A stretch of 46,602 bases of DNA from Acidimicrobiia bacterium (GTDB lineage: Bacteria > Actinomycetota > Acidimicrobiia > Acidimicrobiales > Aldehydirespiratoraceae), in contig QIIW01000034.1 of the NCBI GenBank assembly GCA_003231645.1, positions 1 through 46,602 on the forward strand, in the 5' to 3' direction. Made by a program: the position numbers and the translations under genes. Each line of letters begins with the position of its first letter. Position 1 is the first letter of the stretch. The notes below the pieces were generated by a model. It was not told the origin of the DNA. It ran no database searches and saw only the letters and a program-made list of their open reading frames with translations. Shown here piece by piece: positions 1 to 9,732 of this stretch.

Positions 1-551
1 CGGTGCTCGACCATGGCGAGGTTCTGGCCGGTGTCGCCGTCCTGGATGACGGTGACGTAGCGGTGACGTTTGCGCATCGTGGTTTCATCAATCAGCAGCA
101 CCCCGCAGCAACGGGTCCACCTATGCTCAGCCACCATCGCCGACCAGTTGGTGATCAGTGCCTGGATCAGGTGCCAATCGAGTCCGTGACGACGTGCCAC
201 CGCCCGGATCAACATCACCTTGGCGTCGGCGACGAGCTGGCGGGCCAGATGCCGGGTCAGGCCGCCCTCGAACTCGGCATGGGTTTCGAGGTCGCGTTCA
301 TCGCAGTTGCCGCAGACGAACCGGCGCCGGCTCCACACCAACGTGACCCTTCGCCCGCTGACAGGGAGGTCACGGATCCGCCATCGGCGAGTGTCGTGCA
401 CCGTTCTGGTCTTGAAACCGCAGAACGGGCACCGCGACCAAGACCGCGTCGACACGACCCCGACCTCCAGCCGCGAAGCGGTGTCGACCACAACGGCCAG
501 CACGCGAATGAAACGCAGGTGCAACCGCACCCGCATAGTGTCAGGAGCCAT
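1..551 (-). CDS. ISL3-family transposase, C-terminus cut by window edge
   Basis: This DDE transposase would catalyse movement of the insertion sequence. The first 184 residues are visible. They start with an N-terminal zinc ribbon (CPFCG at 41-45 and CGNC at 80-83), as in ISL3 enzymes that bind the terminal repeats. A helical DNA-binding stretch follows. The start of the catalytic domain is LLIDETTMRKRHRYVTVIQD near residue 155, where the Asp of IDE fits the first acidic catalytic residue. The ATG at 549-551 is preceded by a strong AGGAGG (558-563) six bases upstream, which decides the start. The remaining catalytic residues lie off the window, so activity cannot be judged. The family assignment rests on motifs recalled from ISL3 proteins. 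Confidence 0.85.
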   Translation of the reverse strand, partial: MAPDTMRVRLHLRFIRVLAVVVDTASRLEVGVVSTRSWSRCPFCGFKTRTVHDTRRWRIRDLPVSGRRVTLVWSRRRFVCGNCDERDLETHAEFEGGLTRHLARQLVADAKVMLIRAVARRHGLDWHLIQALITNWSAMVAEHRWTRCCGVLLIDETTMRKRHRYVTVIQDGDTGQNLAMVEH

Positions 552-634
552 CGAGGCCCTCCTGGATCGGCGGTGTAGTAATCACCGATTCCAGTGGGGC
601 CTCGTGTCCCCAACAGGGACCCTCAGCCGGCCCT
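1..634 (-). mobile_element. ISL3-type insertion sequence, 5' part only
   Basis: The transposase gene at 1-551 and its roughly 80-bp leader are the 5' part of an insertion sequence that continues off the left edge. The inner boundary is uncertain. Plus-strand sequence resembling a broken resident gene starts near 635, so the element end probably lies between about 580 and 634. The partner inverted repeat and any target duplication are outside the window and could not be checked. Confidence 0.55.
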
Positions 635-925
635 CACCCCACGATCACGCGCAGGCTCGACAACCAAGGCGGAAAGGTGCTCGGCCACGAGCCGGCGGCC
701 GGGGTCAGGACGCCCACTACGCCGAGCTGCGTGATCTCGGGTTTCGGACCGCGCTACGGGTGCACACCAGTGATGGCCGAACCCGAACTCGGGGTCGGTG
801 TCGGCGCCCGCGTCACGTTCGTGCCGGCCCACGTCGACCCGACGGTCGCCAAGCACCCCTTCCTGCATCTGGTCGCCGGGGAGGACGTGGTCGACACGTG
901 GCCGGTCGATCTGCGCGACTGGTGA
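635..925 (+). pseudogene. Remnant of a D-threonine-aldolase/DSD1-like gene (alanine racemase-type fold)
   Basis: Only the C-terminal part of a gene is left. Near 639-700 one frame reads TRRLDNQGGKVLGHEPAAG. At about 710-780 a second frame reads like the family (QDAHYAELRDLG). From 776 to the TGA at 923-925 the first frame again reads ARVTFVPAHVDPTVAKH and then VVDTWPVDLRDW. The last part matches the C-terminal domain of D-serine dehydratase/D-threonine aldolase-like PLP enzymes, whose metal-binding motif is PxHxxxT(V). Two frame changes and the missing N-terminal PLP domain make a functional protein unlikely. The neighbouring insertion sequence is the likely cause of truncation. Confidence 0.6.
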
Positions 926-983
926 ACACCATCCGCGGGTCACCGGGGCGCGCCGACCACCACCGGCCGTCGACGTGCCGGTC

Positions 984-989
984 TAGCCT
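984..989 (+). promoter_or_regulatory. -10 box TAGCCT for ppc, leaderless spacing
   Basis: TAGCCT ends six bases before the ATG at 996. With the usual 6-7 nt from -10 to transcription start, the RNA would begin at or next to the ATG. The same hexamer sits in the same place before ilvD and ileS. No clear -35 is seen. Confidence 0.55.
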
Positions 990-1057
990 CGGAACATGGC
1001 TGACGATTCGGTCGAGGAGCCGACATCGGTCGCCTCGGCCGGCAGCTCGGCGCGGCG

Positions 1058-3703
1058 TTGGTGCGCCAGGAGGGTCCACACCTGCTCGACCTCGTGGAGT
1101 CGGTCCGGACCCTCGCACGCGCCCAACGAACGCTCGAGGGGGATACGGCCGGACACGAACTCCAGGCCCTGCTGGGGTCGGTCGACGACATCGATGCCAT
1201 CCTCGTCGTTCGGGCCTTCACGATGTACTTCCATCTGGCCAATGTCGCAGAGCAGGTGCACCGGGTCGAGGAACTCACCGCCACCGGCGACCCGGCCGGG
1301 GCTTTCACCGAGACCATCGACAGGCTGATCGAGACCGGAGTGACCCCGACCGAGATAGCGGCGCTCGTCGACCGTGCCGACCTTCGCCCGGTATTCACCG
1401 CCCACCCGACCGAGGCGTCCCGCCGGACCGTGCTCGACAAGCGGGCCGAGATCTCGAGGCTGCTGGAGGCTCGGGGCACATGCTCGGGTGCCGAGCAGCG
1501 TCGTATCGACCGCCGGATCGACGAGCTGATCGACACCCTCTGGCAGACCGACGAGATCCGCTCCGAAAAGCCGGTCCCCTACGACGAGGCCCGGGCCGTG
1601 CTCTGGTACCTGGAGCAGTTGGTCACCGACGGGCTCCCCGAGGTGCTCGAGGATGTGCGATTCGGGTTGGCCGACCACGGTGTCGAGACCGAGATCGGGC
1701 GTTCCCCCATCCGATTCGGGTCGTGGGTCGGTGGCGACCGCGATGGCAACCCCAACGTGACACCCGAGGTCACGCGAGCCGTGGTCGACCTGCACCGCAG
1801 ACGTGCCCTCGCCCTGCTGATCGACGAGATCGAGACCTTGTCGGGCGAGCTCTCCATCTCGCGCTTGATCAGACCCCCCACTGAGGAAATGGCGTCGCGC
1901 ATCGCCGCCTACCGCGACCGGTTCCCGGTGGTGTTCGCCGACATGAGCCCCGTCATATGCTCCGAACCGCACCGCATGCTGTGCCGGGTGATCCGCGATC
2001 GTCTGCGCGCCACGCTCGAACGCGACAAGGACGGCTACGACGGCCCGGCCCAACTCGCCGACGACCTCGAGGTCATGCACGACGCACTCATGGCCGGTCG
2101 AGGTGCCACCATGGCCCACGGGCGTCTGGCCCGAGTCCGCCAGATCGTTGCGGTGGTCGGGTTTCATCTGGCAACTCTCGACATCCGCGAACACGCCGAC
2201 CGCCACCACGAGAGCATCGCCCGGTTGGCCGGCGATGCCGGCGACACGTATCCGATCGACGACCCGGCCGCCCGCACCGTGTACCTAACACGCGAACTCG
2301 CGAGTCGACGCCCACTCGCACCCCCCGGAACCCCACTACCCGAACGCGACGCGTTGGCGCTGTTTCGGGTGTTGCGGGACCTGCTCGACGACCACGGCGA
2401 CGACCTGATCGAGAGCTACATCATCTCCATGACCCGGGGCGTCGACGACGTATTGGCCCCCGCCGTGCTGGCACGCGAGGTCGGGCTCGTCGACCTACCC
2501 CGTGGGGTGGCCAGGATCGGGTTCGTGCCCCTGTTCGAGACCATCGACGATCTCCGGGGGATCGGCGACACGATGGACGCCCTGCTGTCGTGTGAGCCCT
2601 ACCGAAAGCTCGTCTCGCTGAGAGGCGACCGACAGGAGGTGATGGTCGGCTACTCCGACTCCAACAAGGACGGTGGAATCACCACCTCCCAGTGGGAGAT
2701 ACACAAGGCCCTGAGATCGGTCCGCGACGTGGCCGCCAGGCACGATGTGAGGTTGGTGGTGTTCCACGGCCGCGGCGGAACCATCGGACGCGGCGGCGGA
2801 CCCACCAGCGCGTCGATCCTCTCGCAACCGGCGGGACTTCTCGACGGCGAGGTCAAGACCACGGAACAGGGTGAGGTGATCGCCGACAAGTACGGCCAGC
2901 CCGGGCTGGCCCGACGCAACCTCGACCTGGCGCTGTCGGCCGTGATCGAGGCCTCGATCACCCACCGTGGCGACCGTCTGACCCCGGACCAGCGCAACCA
3001 CTGGGACACCCTGATGGAGCAGGTGTCGACCGCCGCCCATACCGCCTACCGCCGGTTGATCGAGGCCGACGGGCTGGTCGAGTACTTCGTCAGTTCCACA
3101 CCGGTGGAGGAACTCGGCGCGCTCAACATGGGTTCGCGTCCCGCCAGGCGATCCGGTGCCACCAACGGAATCGACGACCTGCGCGCCATCCCATGGGTTT
3201 TCGGCTGGATGCAGTCACGCCAGATCGTCCCGGGTTGGTTCGGAGTGGGAAGCGGTCTTGAAGCGGCCATCAGTGACGGACACCTGTCAGATCTCCGTGA
3301 CATGCACGCGAATTGGGCGTTCTTCTCGACGTTCCTCTCCAACGTCGAGATGACCCTCGTGAAGACCGATCTCGACATCGCGCGCCGCTACGTCGAGCGA
3401 CTCGTGCCCCGCCGACATCGTCAACTCCTCGACGTGATCTCCGACGAATACCACCGCGGTGTCTCGACCATCCTCGAGGTCACCGGCCGGACCGAACTCC
3501 TCGCCGACCTTCCGGTCCTGCGGCGGACCCTCGAGGTGCGAGACACATATCTCGACCCGATCCACGTGCTGCAGATCGACCTGCTGGAACGAACCCGTGG
3601 GCTGTCCGCCGATCAGTCGGGTAGCGACGAGGCCCGCCGAATTCGCCGTGCCCTGCTACTCAGCGTCAACGGAGTGGCAGCCGGACTTCGCAACACCGGT
3701 TGA
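1058..3703 (+). CDS. ppc: Phosphoenolpyruvate carboxylase
   Basis: The enzyme adds bicarbonate to phosphoenolpyruvate to give oxaloacetate and phosphate, refilling the TCA cycle in the cytoplasm. The family motifs occur in order: [12 protein letters not shown] with the catalytic His near residue 117, [38 protein letters not shown] near 530, the mobile loop [15 protein letters not shown] near 568, [10 protein letters not shown] near 691 and the C-terminal [11 protein letters not shown]. The length of 881 residues is close to normal. The uninterrupted frame begins at TTG 1058. However, a promoter and ATG at 996 sit one base out of frame, and the family-like stretch [18 protein letters not shown] begins before 1058. 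The true start is therefore probably ATG 996, with one base lost near 1020. It stands alone, 55 bp before ilvD. Confidence 0.95.
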   Translation: MVRQEGPHLLDLVESVRTLARAQRTLEGDTAGHELQALLGSVDDIDAILVVRAFTMYFHLANVAEQVHRVEELTATGDPAGAFTETIDRLIETGVTPTEIAALVDRADLRPVFTAHPTEASRRTVLDKRAEISRLLEARGTCSGAEQRRIDRRIDELIDTLWQTDEIRSEKPVPYDEARAVLWYLEQLVTDGLPEVLEDVRFGLADHGVETEIGRSPIRFGSWVGGDRDGNPNVTPEVTRAVVDLHRRRALALLIDEIETLSGELSISRLIRPPTEEMASRIAAYRDRFPVVFADMSPVICSEPHRMLCRVIRDRLRATLERDKDGYDGPAQLADDLEVMHDALMAGRGATMAHGRLARVRQIVAVVGFHLATLDIREHADRHHESIARLAGDAGDTYPIDDPAARTVYLTRELASRRPLAPPGTPLPERDALALFRVLRDLLDDHGDDLIESYIISMTRGVDDVLAPAVLAREVGLVDLPRGVARIGFVPLFETIDDLRGIGDTMDALLSCEPYRKLVSLRGDRQEVMVGYSDSNKDGGITTSQWEIHKALRSVRDVAARHDVRLVVFHGRGGTIGRGGGPTSASILSQPAGLLDGEVKTTEQGEVIADKYGQPGLARRNLDLALSAVIEASITHRGDRLTPDQRNHWDTLMEQVSTAAHTAYRRLIEADGLVEYFVSSTPVEELGALNMGSRPARRSGATNGIDDLRAIPWVFGWMQSRQIVPGWFGVGSGLEAAISDGHLSDLRDMHANWAFFSTFLSNVEMTLVKTDLDIARRYVERLVPRRHRQLLDVISDEYHRGVSTILEVTGRTELLADLPVLRRTLEVRDTYLDPIHVLQIDLLERTRGLSADQSGSDEARRIRRALLLSVNGVAAGLRNTG

Positions 3704-3745
3704 CGACGCCGACGCGGAGAATCGGCAGTCGATCAGCCATCGGCC

Positions 3746-3751
3746 TAGCCT
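3746..3751 (+). promoter_or_regulatory. -10 box TAGCCT for the ilvD operon
   Basis: TAGCCT is followed by seven bases and the ilvD ATG at 3759, again giving a leaderless or nearly leaderless transcript. No Shine-Dalgarno sequence is present in the short gap. Confidence 0.55.
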
Positions 3752-3758
3752 GACTGCC

Positions 3759-5615
3759 ATGCCCGAATACCGCTCACGCACCACCACCCATGGCCGCAAC
3801 ATGGCAGGGGCGCGAGCCCTGTGGAGGGCCACGGGCATGACCGACGACGATTTCGACAAGCCGATCATCGCCGTGGCCAACTCGTTCACCCAGTTCGTAC
3901 CGGGTCACGTCCACCTCAAGGACCTGGGTCAGATGGTGGCCCGCGAGATCGAGGCGGCCGGTGGTGTGGCCAAGGAGTTCAACACCATCGCCATCGACGA
4001 CGGCATCGCCATGGGCCACACCGGCATGCTCTACAGCCTGCCGTCGCGCGACCTGATCGCCGATTCGGTGGAATACATGGTCAACGCCCACCGGGCCGAC
4101 GCGCTGGTGTGCATCTCCAACTGCGACAAGATCACGCCCGGGATGGTGATGGCCGCGCTTCGCCTCGACATCCCGACAGTGTTCGTCTCAGGCGGGCCGA
4201 TGGAAGCCGGCAAGACGAAGCTGGGCGGTGTGAGTGTCAAGCTCGACCTGATCGACCCGATGATCAGTGCCGGCGACTCCTCGGTCTCCGATGACGACCT
4301 GCTCGAGATGGAGCGGTCGGCCTGCCCCACCTGCGGGTCGTGCTCGGGCATGTTCACCGCGAACTCGATGAACTGCCTCACCGAGGCACTCGGCCTGTCG
4401 TTGCCGGGCAACGGCACGCTCGTCGCCACCCACTCCGATCGACGTGAACTGTTCCTCGAAGCCGGACGCCTGATCGTCGACATCACCCGTCGTCACTACG
4501 AGAAGGACGACGAGTCCGTTCTTCCGAGGTCGATCTGCACCAAGGAGGCTTTCGAGAACGCCATGACCGTTGACATCGCCATGGGTGGCTCCACCAACAC
4601 GGTGCTCCACATTCTCGCTGCCGCGCAGGAGGCCGAGGTCGACTTCACGATGGCCGACATCGACCGGCTCAGCCGTGTCACCCCCAACATCTGCAAGGTC
4701 GCCCCGTCGGCGGCGCTCTACCACGTGGAGGACGTCCACCGGGCCGGCGGCATCATGGGCATCCTCGGCGAACTCGACCGCGGCGGGCTGATTCACACCG
4801 ACCTGCCCACCATCCATTGCGAGTCGATGGCCGCGGCACTCGACCGGTTCGACATCATGCGCGGGACCTGCACCGACGGTGTGCGTGACTTCTACCGCGC
4901 CGGGCCGGCCGGAATCCCCACACAGGAGGCATTCAGCCAGAGCGAACGGTGGGACACACTCGACACCGACCGCCGGTCGGGATGCATACGCGACGTCGAC
5001 TCCCCGTACAGCCACGAGGGCGGTCTGGCCGTGCTCTACGGCAACATCGCCGAACGCGGGTGCATCGTGAAAACCGCCGGGGTCGACGAGTCGATCTTCC
5101 GGTTCAGCGGTCCGGCACGGGTCTTCGAGAGTCAGGAACTCGCCTGCGACGGCATCCTCGACGAGAACGTGATCAAGGCCGGCGATGTCGTCGTGATTCG
5201 CTATGAGGGTCCCAAGGGCGGTCCCGGCATGCAGGAGATGCTCTACCCCACGAGCTACATCAAGTCGCGCGACCTGGGAAAGTTCTGCGCGCTGATGACC
5301 GACGGTCGGTTCTCGGGCGGCACGTCGGGGCTCTCGATCGGTCACATATCACCGGAAGCAGCCGAGGGCGGGGCGCTGGGCCTGGTTGAGGACGGCGACA
5401 TCATCGAGTTCGACATTCCGAGCCGCACCGTCCACCTGGCCGTGAGCGATGACGAACTGGCCACGCGACGCTCGGCCATGGAAGCCCGCGGATCCGACGC
5501 CTGGCAGCCTGTCGGACGCGACCGCGAGGTCTCACCCGCCCTGCAGGCCTACGCGGCGATGGCCACATCCGCCGATCGTGGTGCCGTCCGCGACGTCTCC
5601 CGGATCCGACATTGA
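3759..5615 (+). CDS. ilvD: Dihydroxy-acid dehydratase
   Basis: IlvD dehydrates 2,3-dihydroxy-isovalerate and 2,3-dihydroxy-3-methylvalerate to the 2-oxo acids that precede valine and isoleucine. The 618-residue protein shows [20 protein letters not shown] near residue 35, [10 protein letters not shown] with Cys122, and [16 protein letters not shown] with Cys189, Cys192 and Cys195. Cys122 and Cys195 match the E. coli iron-sulfur cluster positions as I recall them. The C-terminal half contains the glycine-rich KGGPGMQEM and [10 protein letters not shown]. The ATG at 3759 is chosen because family similarity starts there ([20 protein letters not shown]) and a -10 box lies seven bases upstream. 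The frame is open further upstream, but that part only overlaps ppc. Its stop overlaps the start of the TetR gene, so it leads a six-gene operon. Confidence 0.97.
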   Translation: MPEYRSRTTTHGRNMAGARALWRATGMTDDDFDKPIIAVANSFTQFVPGHVHLKDLGQMVAREIEAAGGVAKEFNTIAIDDGIAMGHTGMLYSLPSRDLIADSVEYMVNAHRADALVCISNCDKITPGMVMAALRLDIPTVFVSGGPMEAGKTKLGGVSVKLDLIDPMISAGDSSVSDDDLLEMERSACPTCGSCSGMFTANSMNCLTEALGLSLPGNGTLVATHSDRRELFLEAGRLIVDITRRHYEKDDESVLPRSICTKEAFENAMTVDIAMGGSTNTVLHILAAAQEAEVDFTMADIDRLSRVTPNICKVAPSAALYHVEDVHRAGGIMGILGELDRGGLIHTDLPTIHCESMAAALDRFDIMRGTCTDGVRDFYRAGPAGIPTQEAFSQSERWDTLDTDRRSGCIRDVDSPYSHEGGLAVLYGNIAERGCIVKTAGVDESIFRFSGPARVFESQELACDGILDENVIKAGDVVVIRYEGPKGGPGMQEMLYPTSYIKSRDLGKFCALMTDGRFSGGTSGLSIGHISPEAAEGGALGLVEDGDIIEFDIPSRTVHLAVSDDELATRRSAMEARGSDAWQPVGRDREVSPALQAYAAMATSADRGAVRDVSRIRH

Positions 5616-6199
5616 TGACCGCCATGGCGGACGAGCAACCCAACGACGGACCCGACCGTGGGCCCGAGGTAGTGAAGCGGAAACTGATCAATGCCGCCAA
5701 GGAGTTGACGACCGTGAGGTCGCCACGGCATGTTTCCGGACGGGAACTGGCCACCCAGGCGGGCGTCAACTACGGACTCATCCATCACTACTTCGGCTCC
5801 AAGGATGCGGTGTTCGCGCGGGCCTTCACCGAATCGACCGAAGCGATGGCCCGACGTTGGGACTCCGGCGGCATGGTGCCCGTCAACACCTCCGATGATG
5901 CCCGAAGCTACCGGACCTTCGCCAAGATCGAGGTCGACCAGGATCAGTCACCGATCACCGATCTGCTCCGACGCATCGTGGCGGGGCAGTCAGCGGCGCG
6001 CGGCTGCGACCCGCGTGACCGCGACATGCTGGGCGACGTCGCAATCGTCGCCGCGCTCCAATTCGGCTGGGGAGCATTCGAGGAGGAGATCGTGTCGGCT
6101 CTCGCCGAATACGGCATCGAGCGCGACGAGCTGCGCAAGCTGGTCGCCGAGCGATCGACGCAGCTCCAACGCAACGACTCGCCCGACCCGACCGCGTGA
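5615..6199 (+). CDS. TetR-family transcriptional regulator
   Basis: This is a ligand-responsive DNA-binding repressor by family. The N-terminal helix-turn-helix is clear at about residues 30-60: SGRELATQAGVNYGLIHHYF followed by GSKDAVFARAF. The remaining 130 residues are the variable ligand-binding helical domain, which names no ligand. The ATG at 5615 overlaps the ilvD stop (TGATG). A TTG at 5612 and an ATG at 5624 are alternatives. The stop overlaps the next gene by four bases. It is the only regulator in the operon and may control it; no palindromic operator stood out near the ilvD promoter. Confidence 0.85.
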   Translation: MTAMADEQPNDGPDRGPEVVKRKLINAAKELTTVRSPRHVSGRELATQAGVNYGLIHHYFGSKDAVFARAFTESTEAMARRWDSGGMVPVNTSDDARSYRTFAKIEVDQDQSPITDLLRRIVAGQSAARGCDPRDRDMLGDVAIVAALQFGWGAFEEEIVSALAEYGIERDELRKLVAERSTQLQRNDSPDPTA

Positions 6200-7623
6200 C
6201 CGAACTGCTCGACGAACTCCGTACCGCGTTCGGACCGGCGGCGGTCCTCGACCCGGCCGACATGGCGAACGTCCTCGTCGGCTACCGCGGTGTTCACCGC
6301 GGCGACGCCGTCGCAGTGGTTCGGCCGGGGACCACCGAGGAGGTTGCCGAGGTGGTGCGGTTGTGCGCTCGACACGCGGCAGCCGTCGTCACCCAGGGTG
6401 GAAACACCGGCCTGGCCGGCGGGTCGGTACCCGCCGACGACGGCTCCGCCCGTCCGAGTGTGGTTGTGCTGCTCAGTCGTCTCGCCCGGATCGAACCGGT
6501 GTCGACCGGCGCGTCGAGTGTCACCGTCGAGGTGGGGGCCACGGTTGAGGCCGTGCAACGCGCGGCACACGGGGCGGGCCTGATGTTCGCCCCGGACTGG
6601 GGGGCACGCGGCACGGCCACCATCGGCGGTGCCATCTCCACCAACGCCGGCGGAATCAACGTGCTCGCCTACGGACCGATGCGAAACCACGTGCTCGGGC
6701 TCGAGGTCGTGTTGGCCGACGGGCGGATCTGGAATGGCCTACGATCGCTTCGCAAGGACTCGTCGGGATATGACCTCAAGCAGTTGTTCATCGGCGCGGA
6801 GGGCACACTCGGGATCATCACCCGAGCCACACTCGCGCTCATGGCGTCGATCACCCACGAGTCGACCGCCTTCGCCGCGATACGGTCCACCTCCGATCTG
6901 GCAGAACTCATGGCCATGGCCCGCGCCGGCACCGACGGGACGCTCACCGCTCTCGAGTTGATTCCCGACATGGGGATCGAAGCCGTCGGCCGGAAATTCG
7001 CCAGGGCCCGTCCGCTGGCCACCCGTGCCGAGTGGTATCTGCTGGTGCGCTACGGCGGCAGCTCCCCCGTCGAACAGGACCTCGCCGAGTTCCTGGGCGG
7101 AGCCGTCGACCGGGGCCTGATCACCGACGCGGTGGTCGCCGGCACCACCCGGCAGAGCGATGAACTCTGGTTCATCCGCGACGAGCTTTCGCCGCCCGGT
7201 CTCATCGCCAACTTCGAGCTCGCGGTGAAGATGGACTCCGCGGTGCCGGTCGACCGGATCGCCGAGTTCATCGAATCGATCGAGGAGACCTGCCGCTCGG
7301 TCTCCCCGGCCGGACGCCCCTACATCTTCGGCCACGTCGGCGACGGCAACCTCCACATCCATGTGTTGCCGCCCGACTCCCAGGCCGACATGGCCGAGTT
7401 CCTCGGACACCGGCCCGCGCTCTATGCGGCCCTCGACAACCTCACGTGGTCGATGGGCGGATCGATCAGCGGCGAGCACGGCGTGGGACAGGAGTTACGC
7501 ACCCGAATCGTCGGCCAGAAGCCACCGGTCGAATTCGATCTCATGCGCGACATCAAGCACGTGCTCGACCCCCATGACACGCTCAACCCGGGAAAGACGA
7601 TTCCGGCCGATCCGCGCCAGTGA
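6196..7623 (+). CDS. FAD-linked D-2-hydroxyacid dehydrogenase (GlcD/D-lactate/D-2-hydroxyglutarate type)
   Basis: The protein belongs to the vanillyl-alcohol-oxidase FAD superfamily that oxidises D-2-hydroxy acids to 2-oxo acids. FAD-binding signatures are VVTQGGNTGLAGGSVP near residue 63, GTATIGGAISTNAGG near 140 and GAEGTLGIITRATL near 200. The C-terminal substrate and metal region shows FGHVGDGNLHIHVLP near 380 and SISGEHGVGQ near 425. The length of 475 is normal for single-subunit D-2-hydroxyglutarate or D-lactate dehydrogenases. It starts at GTG 6196, overlapping the TetR stop (GTGA), and its own stop overlaps the MFS gene. The substrate cannot be decided from sequence. Glycolate is less likely, because a full glcDEF set lies downstream. 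Confidence 0.85.
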   Translation: MTELLDELRTAFGPAAVLDPADMANVLVGYRGVHRGDAVAVVRPGTTEEVAEVVRLCARHAAAVVTQGGNTGLAGGSVPADDGSARPSVVVLLSRLARIEPVSTGASSVTVEVGATVEAVQRAAHGAGLMFAPDWGARGTATIGGAISTNAGGINVLAYGPMRNHVLGLEVVLADGRIWNGLRSLRKDSSGYDLKQLFIGAEGTLGIITRATLALMASITHESTAFAAIRSTSDLAELMAMARAGTDGTLTALELIPDMGIEAVGRKFARARPLATRAEWYLLVRYGGSSPVEQDLAEFLGGAVDRGLITDAVVAGTTRQSDELWFIRDELSPPGLIANFELAVKMDSAVPVDRIAEFIESIEETCRSVSPAGRPYIFGHVGDGNLHIHVLPPDSQADMAEFLGHRPALYAALDNLTWSMGGSISGEHGVGQELRTRIVGQKPPVEFDLMRDIKHVLDPHDTLNPGKTIPADPRQ

Positions 7624-8897
7624 ACTCCGCCGCCCGGCAGAGGACCGAACGGCAGGTGATCGCCTACCTCGCGTTCCTGAGCGTGTTGCTGGCCTTCGGT
7701 GTCGACGTGTCCCTGCCGGCGCTCGACGAGATCCGATCGGGTTTCCATCTCGGCCCGGGGTCCGGCGCCGTGTCACTCATCGTCACGTCCTACCTGCTCG
7801 GTATGGCCGCCGGTCAGATGGTCTACGGCACACTCTCGGACCGGTTCGGCCGGATTCCACTCCTGCTCGCCGGGATCGGCCTCTACGCGGTGGGTGCCTT
7901 CGGATCCACTGTCGCACCCAGCATGGATGTGCTGCTGGCGGCGAGGTTCGTGTGGGGCGTCGGCGCGGCCGCGCCCAGCGTGCTCCGACCGGCGATCGCC
8001 CGCGACCTCTACGAGGGCGATCAGATGGCCCGTATCACCTCGATCGTCATGGCGATCTTCTTGATCGGCCCGGCCCTCGCCCCATCGGTCGGCGAACTCA
8101 TCATGCTCGCCGGTTCTTGGCGCTATGTCTTCGTCGGTGGCTTGGTGCTGGCCATGGGAGCGGCGGTGTGGACGATCGATTTCGGTGAGACCATCGCCAC
8201 CCACAACCGCCGTGAAGTCGATCCCGCGGCCATCGGCCGAGCCTTTCGCACCGTGATCCGGAACCGGGCGGCATTCGGCTACATCATGACCATGTCGTTT
8301 TCATTCGGGGCGTTCTTCGTCTACCTCGACAGCGGGCAGCCCATCATCTCCGAGATCTACGGCCTTGGCGACTGGTTCGCCCTGTTGTTCGCCGGTTCAT
8401 CTCTGTCAATCGCCGCAGCCGTGCTCATCAGCACCCGCTACACGAGGAGTCACGGCGCCGCGTCGGTGGCCCGGTTCGGGGTGCTCGGCCACATCGCCGC
8501 GGCCGCAATGTTCACCATTGTCGCCTTCTCGACCGGCGGCCGTCCCTCGTTCTGGGTCTGGTACCTGTTCCTGTGCCTGATGGGCTCGTTCAACACGGTC
8601 CTCACGCCCACCGCCAACGCCATCGCCATGTTGCCGATGGCTCGTCTCGCCGGTGCCGCTTCCGGCGTGCTCGGGCTCATCACCCTCGGCCTCGGAGCAT
8701 CGCTCGCCGCGATCGTCGACCGCCAGATCACCGATACGGTCACACCCATGGCGGTCGGCAATCTCATCTACGGTCTGCTCTCGCTGATGGCGTTGGCGTG
8801 GGCTCGGGGAGGGTCGCTCGAACCGGTCGACCCCGACACCGGCCGTATCATCGAACGAGGTCCCGGCCACCCCATGCCCGCGACCGAAGGGAACTGA
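7620..8897 (+). CDS. MFS transporter, Bcr/CflA (DHA1) type exporter
   Basis: This is a proton-driven inner-membrane transporter of about 12 helices (425 residues). The MFS loop 2-3 motif is GTLSDRFGRIPLLL near residue 74. The tract SYLLGMAAGQMVYG just before it is typical of Bcr/CflA drug and sulfonamide/bicyclomycin exporters. The N-terminal helix covers about residues 12-32 and the last helix about 380-400. The start is GTG 7620, overlapping the previous stop by four bases. The gene ends one base before the next ATG. Within this operon it may export a metabolite or toxic acid handled by the flanking enzymes, but that is inference. Confidence 0.85.
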   Translation: MNSAARQRTERQVIAYLAFLSVLLAFGVDVSLPALDEIRSGFHLGPGSGAVSLIVTSYLLGMAAGQMVYGTLSDRFGRIPLLLAGIGLYAVGAFGSTVAPSMDVLLAARFVWGVGAAAPSVLRPAIARDLYEGDQMARITSIVMAIFLIGPALAPSVGELIMLAGSWRYVFVGGLVLAMGAAVWTIDFGETIATHNRREVDPAAIGRAFRTVIRNRAAFGYIMTMSFSFGAFFVYLDSGQPIISEIYGLGDWFALLFAGSSLSIAAAVLISTRYTRSHGAASVARFGVLGHIAAAAMFTIVAFSTGGRPSFWVWYLFLCLMGSFNTVLTPTANAIAMLPMARLAGAASGVLGLITLGLGASLAAIVDRQITDTVTPMAVGNLIYGLLSLMALAWARGGSLEPVDPDTGRIIERGPGHPMPATEGN

Positions 8898-8898
8898 G

Positions 8899-9732
8899 AT
8901 GCGCCTCGCCACTGTGCGTACACCGAACGGCACCCGTGCCGCCCGAATCGAGGCCGACGACACGCTCACGCTCCTGGACTTTCGCTGTGTGCGCACCGTA
9001 CTCGATGACCCCCACTGGCGGGACGTGATCGACGACGCGACCGGCCCGACCCTTTCTCTTGCCGATGCCGACCTGGCCCCGGTGGTGCCGAGCCCCGACA
9101 AGATCGTCTGTGTCGGCATCAACTATCGGACCCATATCGAGGAGATGGGTCGTGCCATCCCGACCCATCCCACCTATTTCGCCAAGTACCGCCGGGCTCT
9201 GATCGGCCCCCACGACCCAATTCGACTGCCGGATCCCGAAGTCACCACCAGCATCGACTGGGAGGGCGAACTCACGATCATCATCGGCCGCCCGGTACGC
9301 AACGCGTCCCCGGCGGAGGCCGCTGCGGCCATCGCCGGTTTCTGTGTACTCAACGACGTGTCGGCTCGCGATTGGCAACGGCGAACGATTCAGTTCCTCG
9401 CCGGCAAGACCTTCGAGGCCATGACCCCCGTCGGACCCTGGCTCACCACCGTCGACGAGACCGGCGAGGCCCCGGCGCTGGACCTCGTGACCACGGTCGA
9501 CGGGATGGTCAAGCAGTCGGCCAACACCTCGGACCTGGTGTTCGGACCGGTCGACATCGTGGCCGACCTCAGTCGGATTCTCACCCTCGACCCCGGCGAC
9601 ATCATCGCCACCGGCACCCCCAGTGGCGTCGGCTTCGCCCGAGAGCCCAAGGAGTTCCTCCACCCCGGGTCGTCGGTGAGCGTGTCGATCGAGGGGCTCG
9701 GTCGACTCGACAATCACTGCGAGCTGTCATGA
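8899..9732 (+). CDS. Fumarylacetoacetate hydrolase (FAH) family protein
   Basis: FAH-family enzymes are metal-dependent C-C hydrolases, decarboxylases, isomerases or oxaloacetate tautomerases acting on 2-oxo or 2,4-dioxo acids. The 277-residue protein has the short variable N-domain and then the core: KIVCVGINYRTHIEEMG near residue 72, the metal-site stretch SIDWEGELTIIIG near 119, CVLNDVSARDWQ near 149 and the closing GDIIATGTPSGVGFA near 233. The Glu in WEGEL and the Asp in NDVSARD are the expected metal ligands. The ATG at 8899 follows the MFS stop by one base. The exact reaction is not decided. Genome annotations usually call such proteins 2-hydroxyhepta-2,4-diene-1,7-dioate isomerase or acylpyruvase. 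Confidence 0.88.
   Translation: MRLATVRTPNGTRAARIEADDTLTLLDFRCVRTVLDDPHWRDVIDDATGPTLSLADADLAPVVPSPDKIVCVGINYRTHIEEMGRAIPTHPTYFAKYRRALIGPHDPIRLPDPEVTTSIDWEGELTIIIGRPVRNASPAEAAAAIAGFCVLNDVSARDWQRRTIQFLAGKTFEAMTPVGPWLTTVDETGEAPALDLVTTVDGMVKQSANTSDLVFGPVDIVADLSRILTLDPGDIIATGTPSGVGFAREPKEFLHPGSSVSVSIEGLGRLDNHCELS

Noticed and set aside
983..2209. 408-codon minus-strand open frame over ppc
   Set aside because: It is antisense to PEPC, which has all its family motifs.
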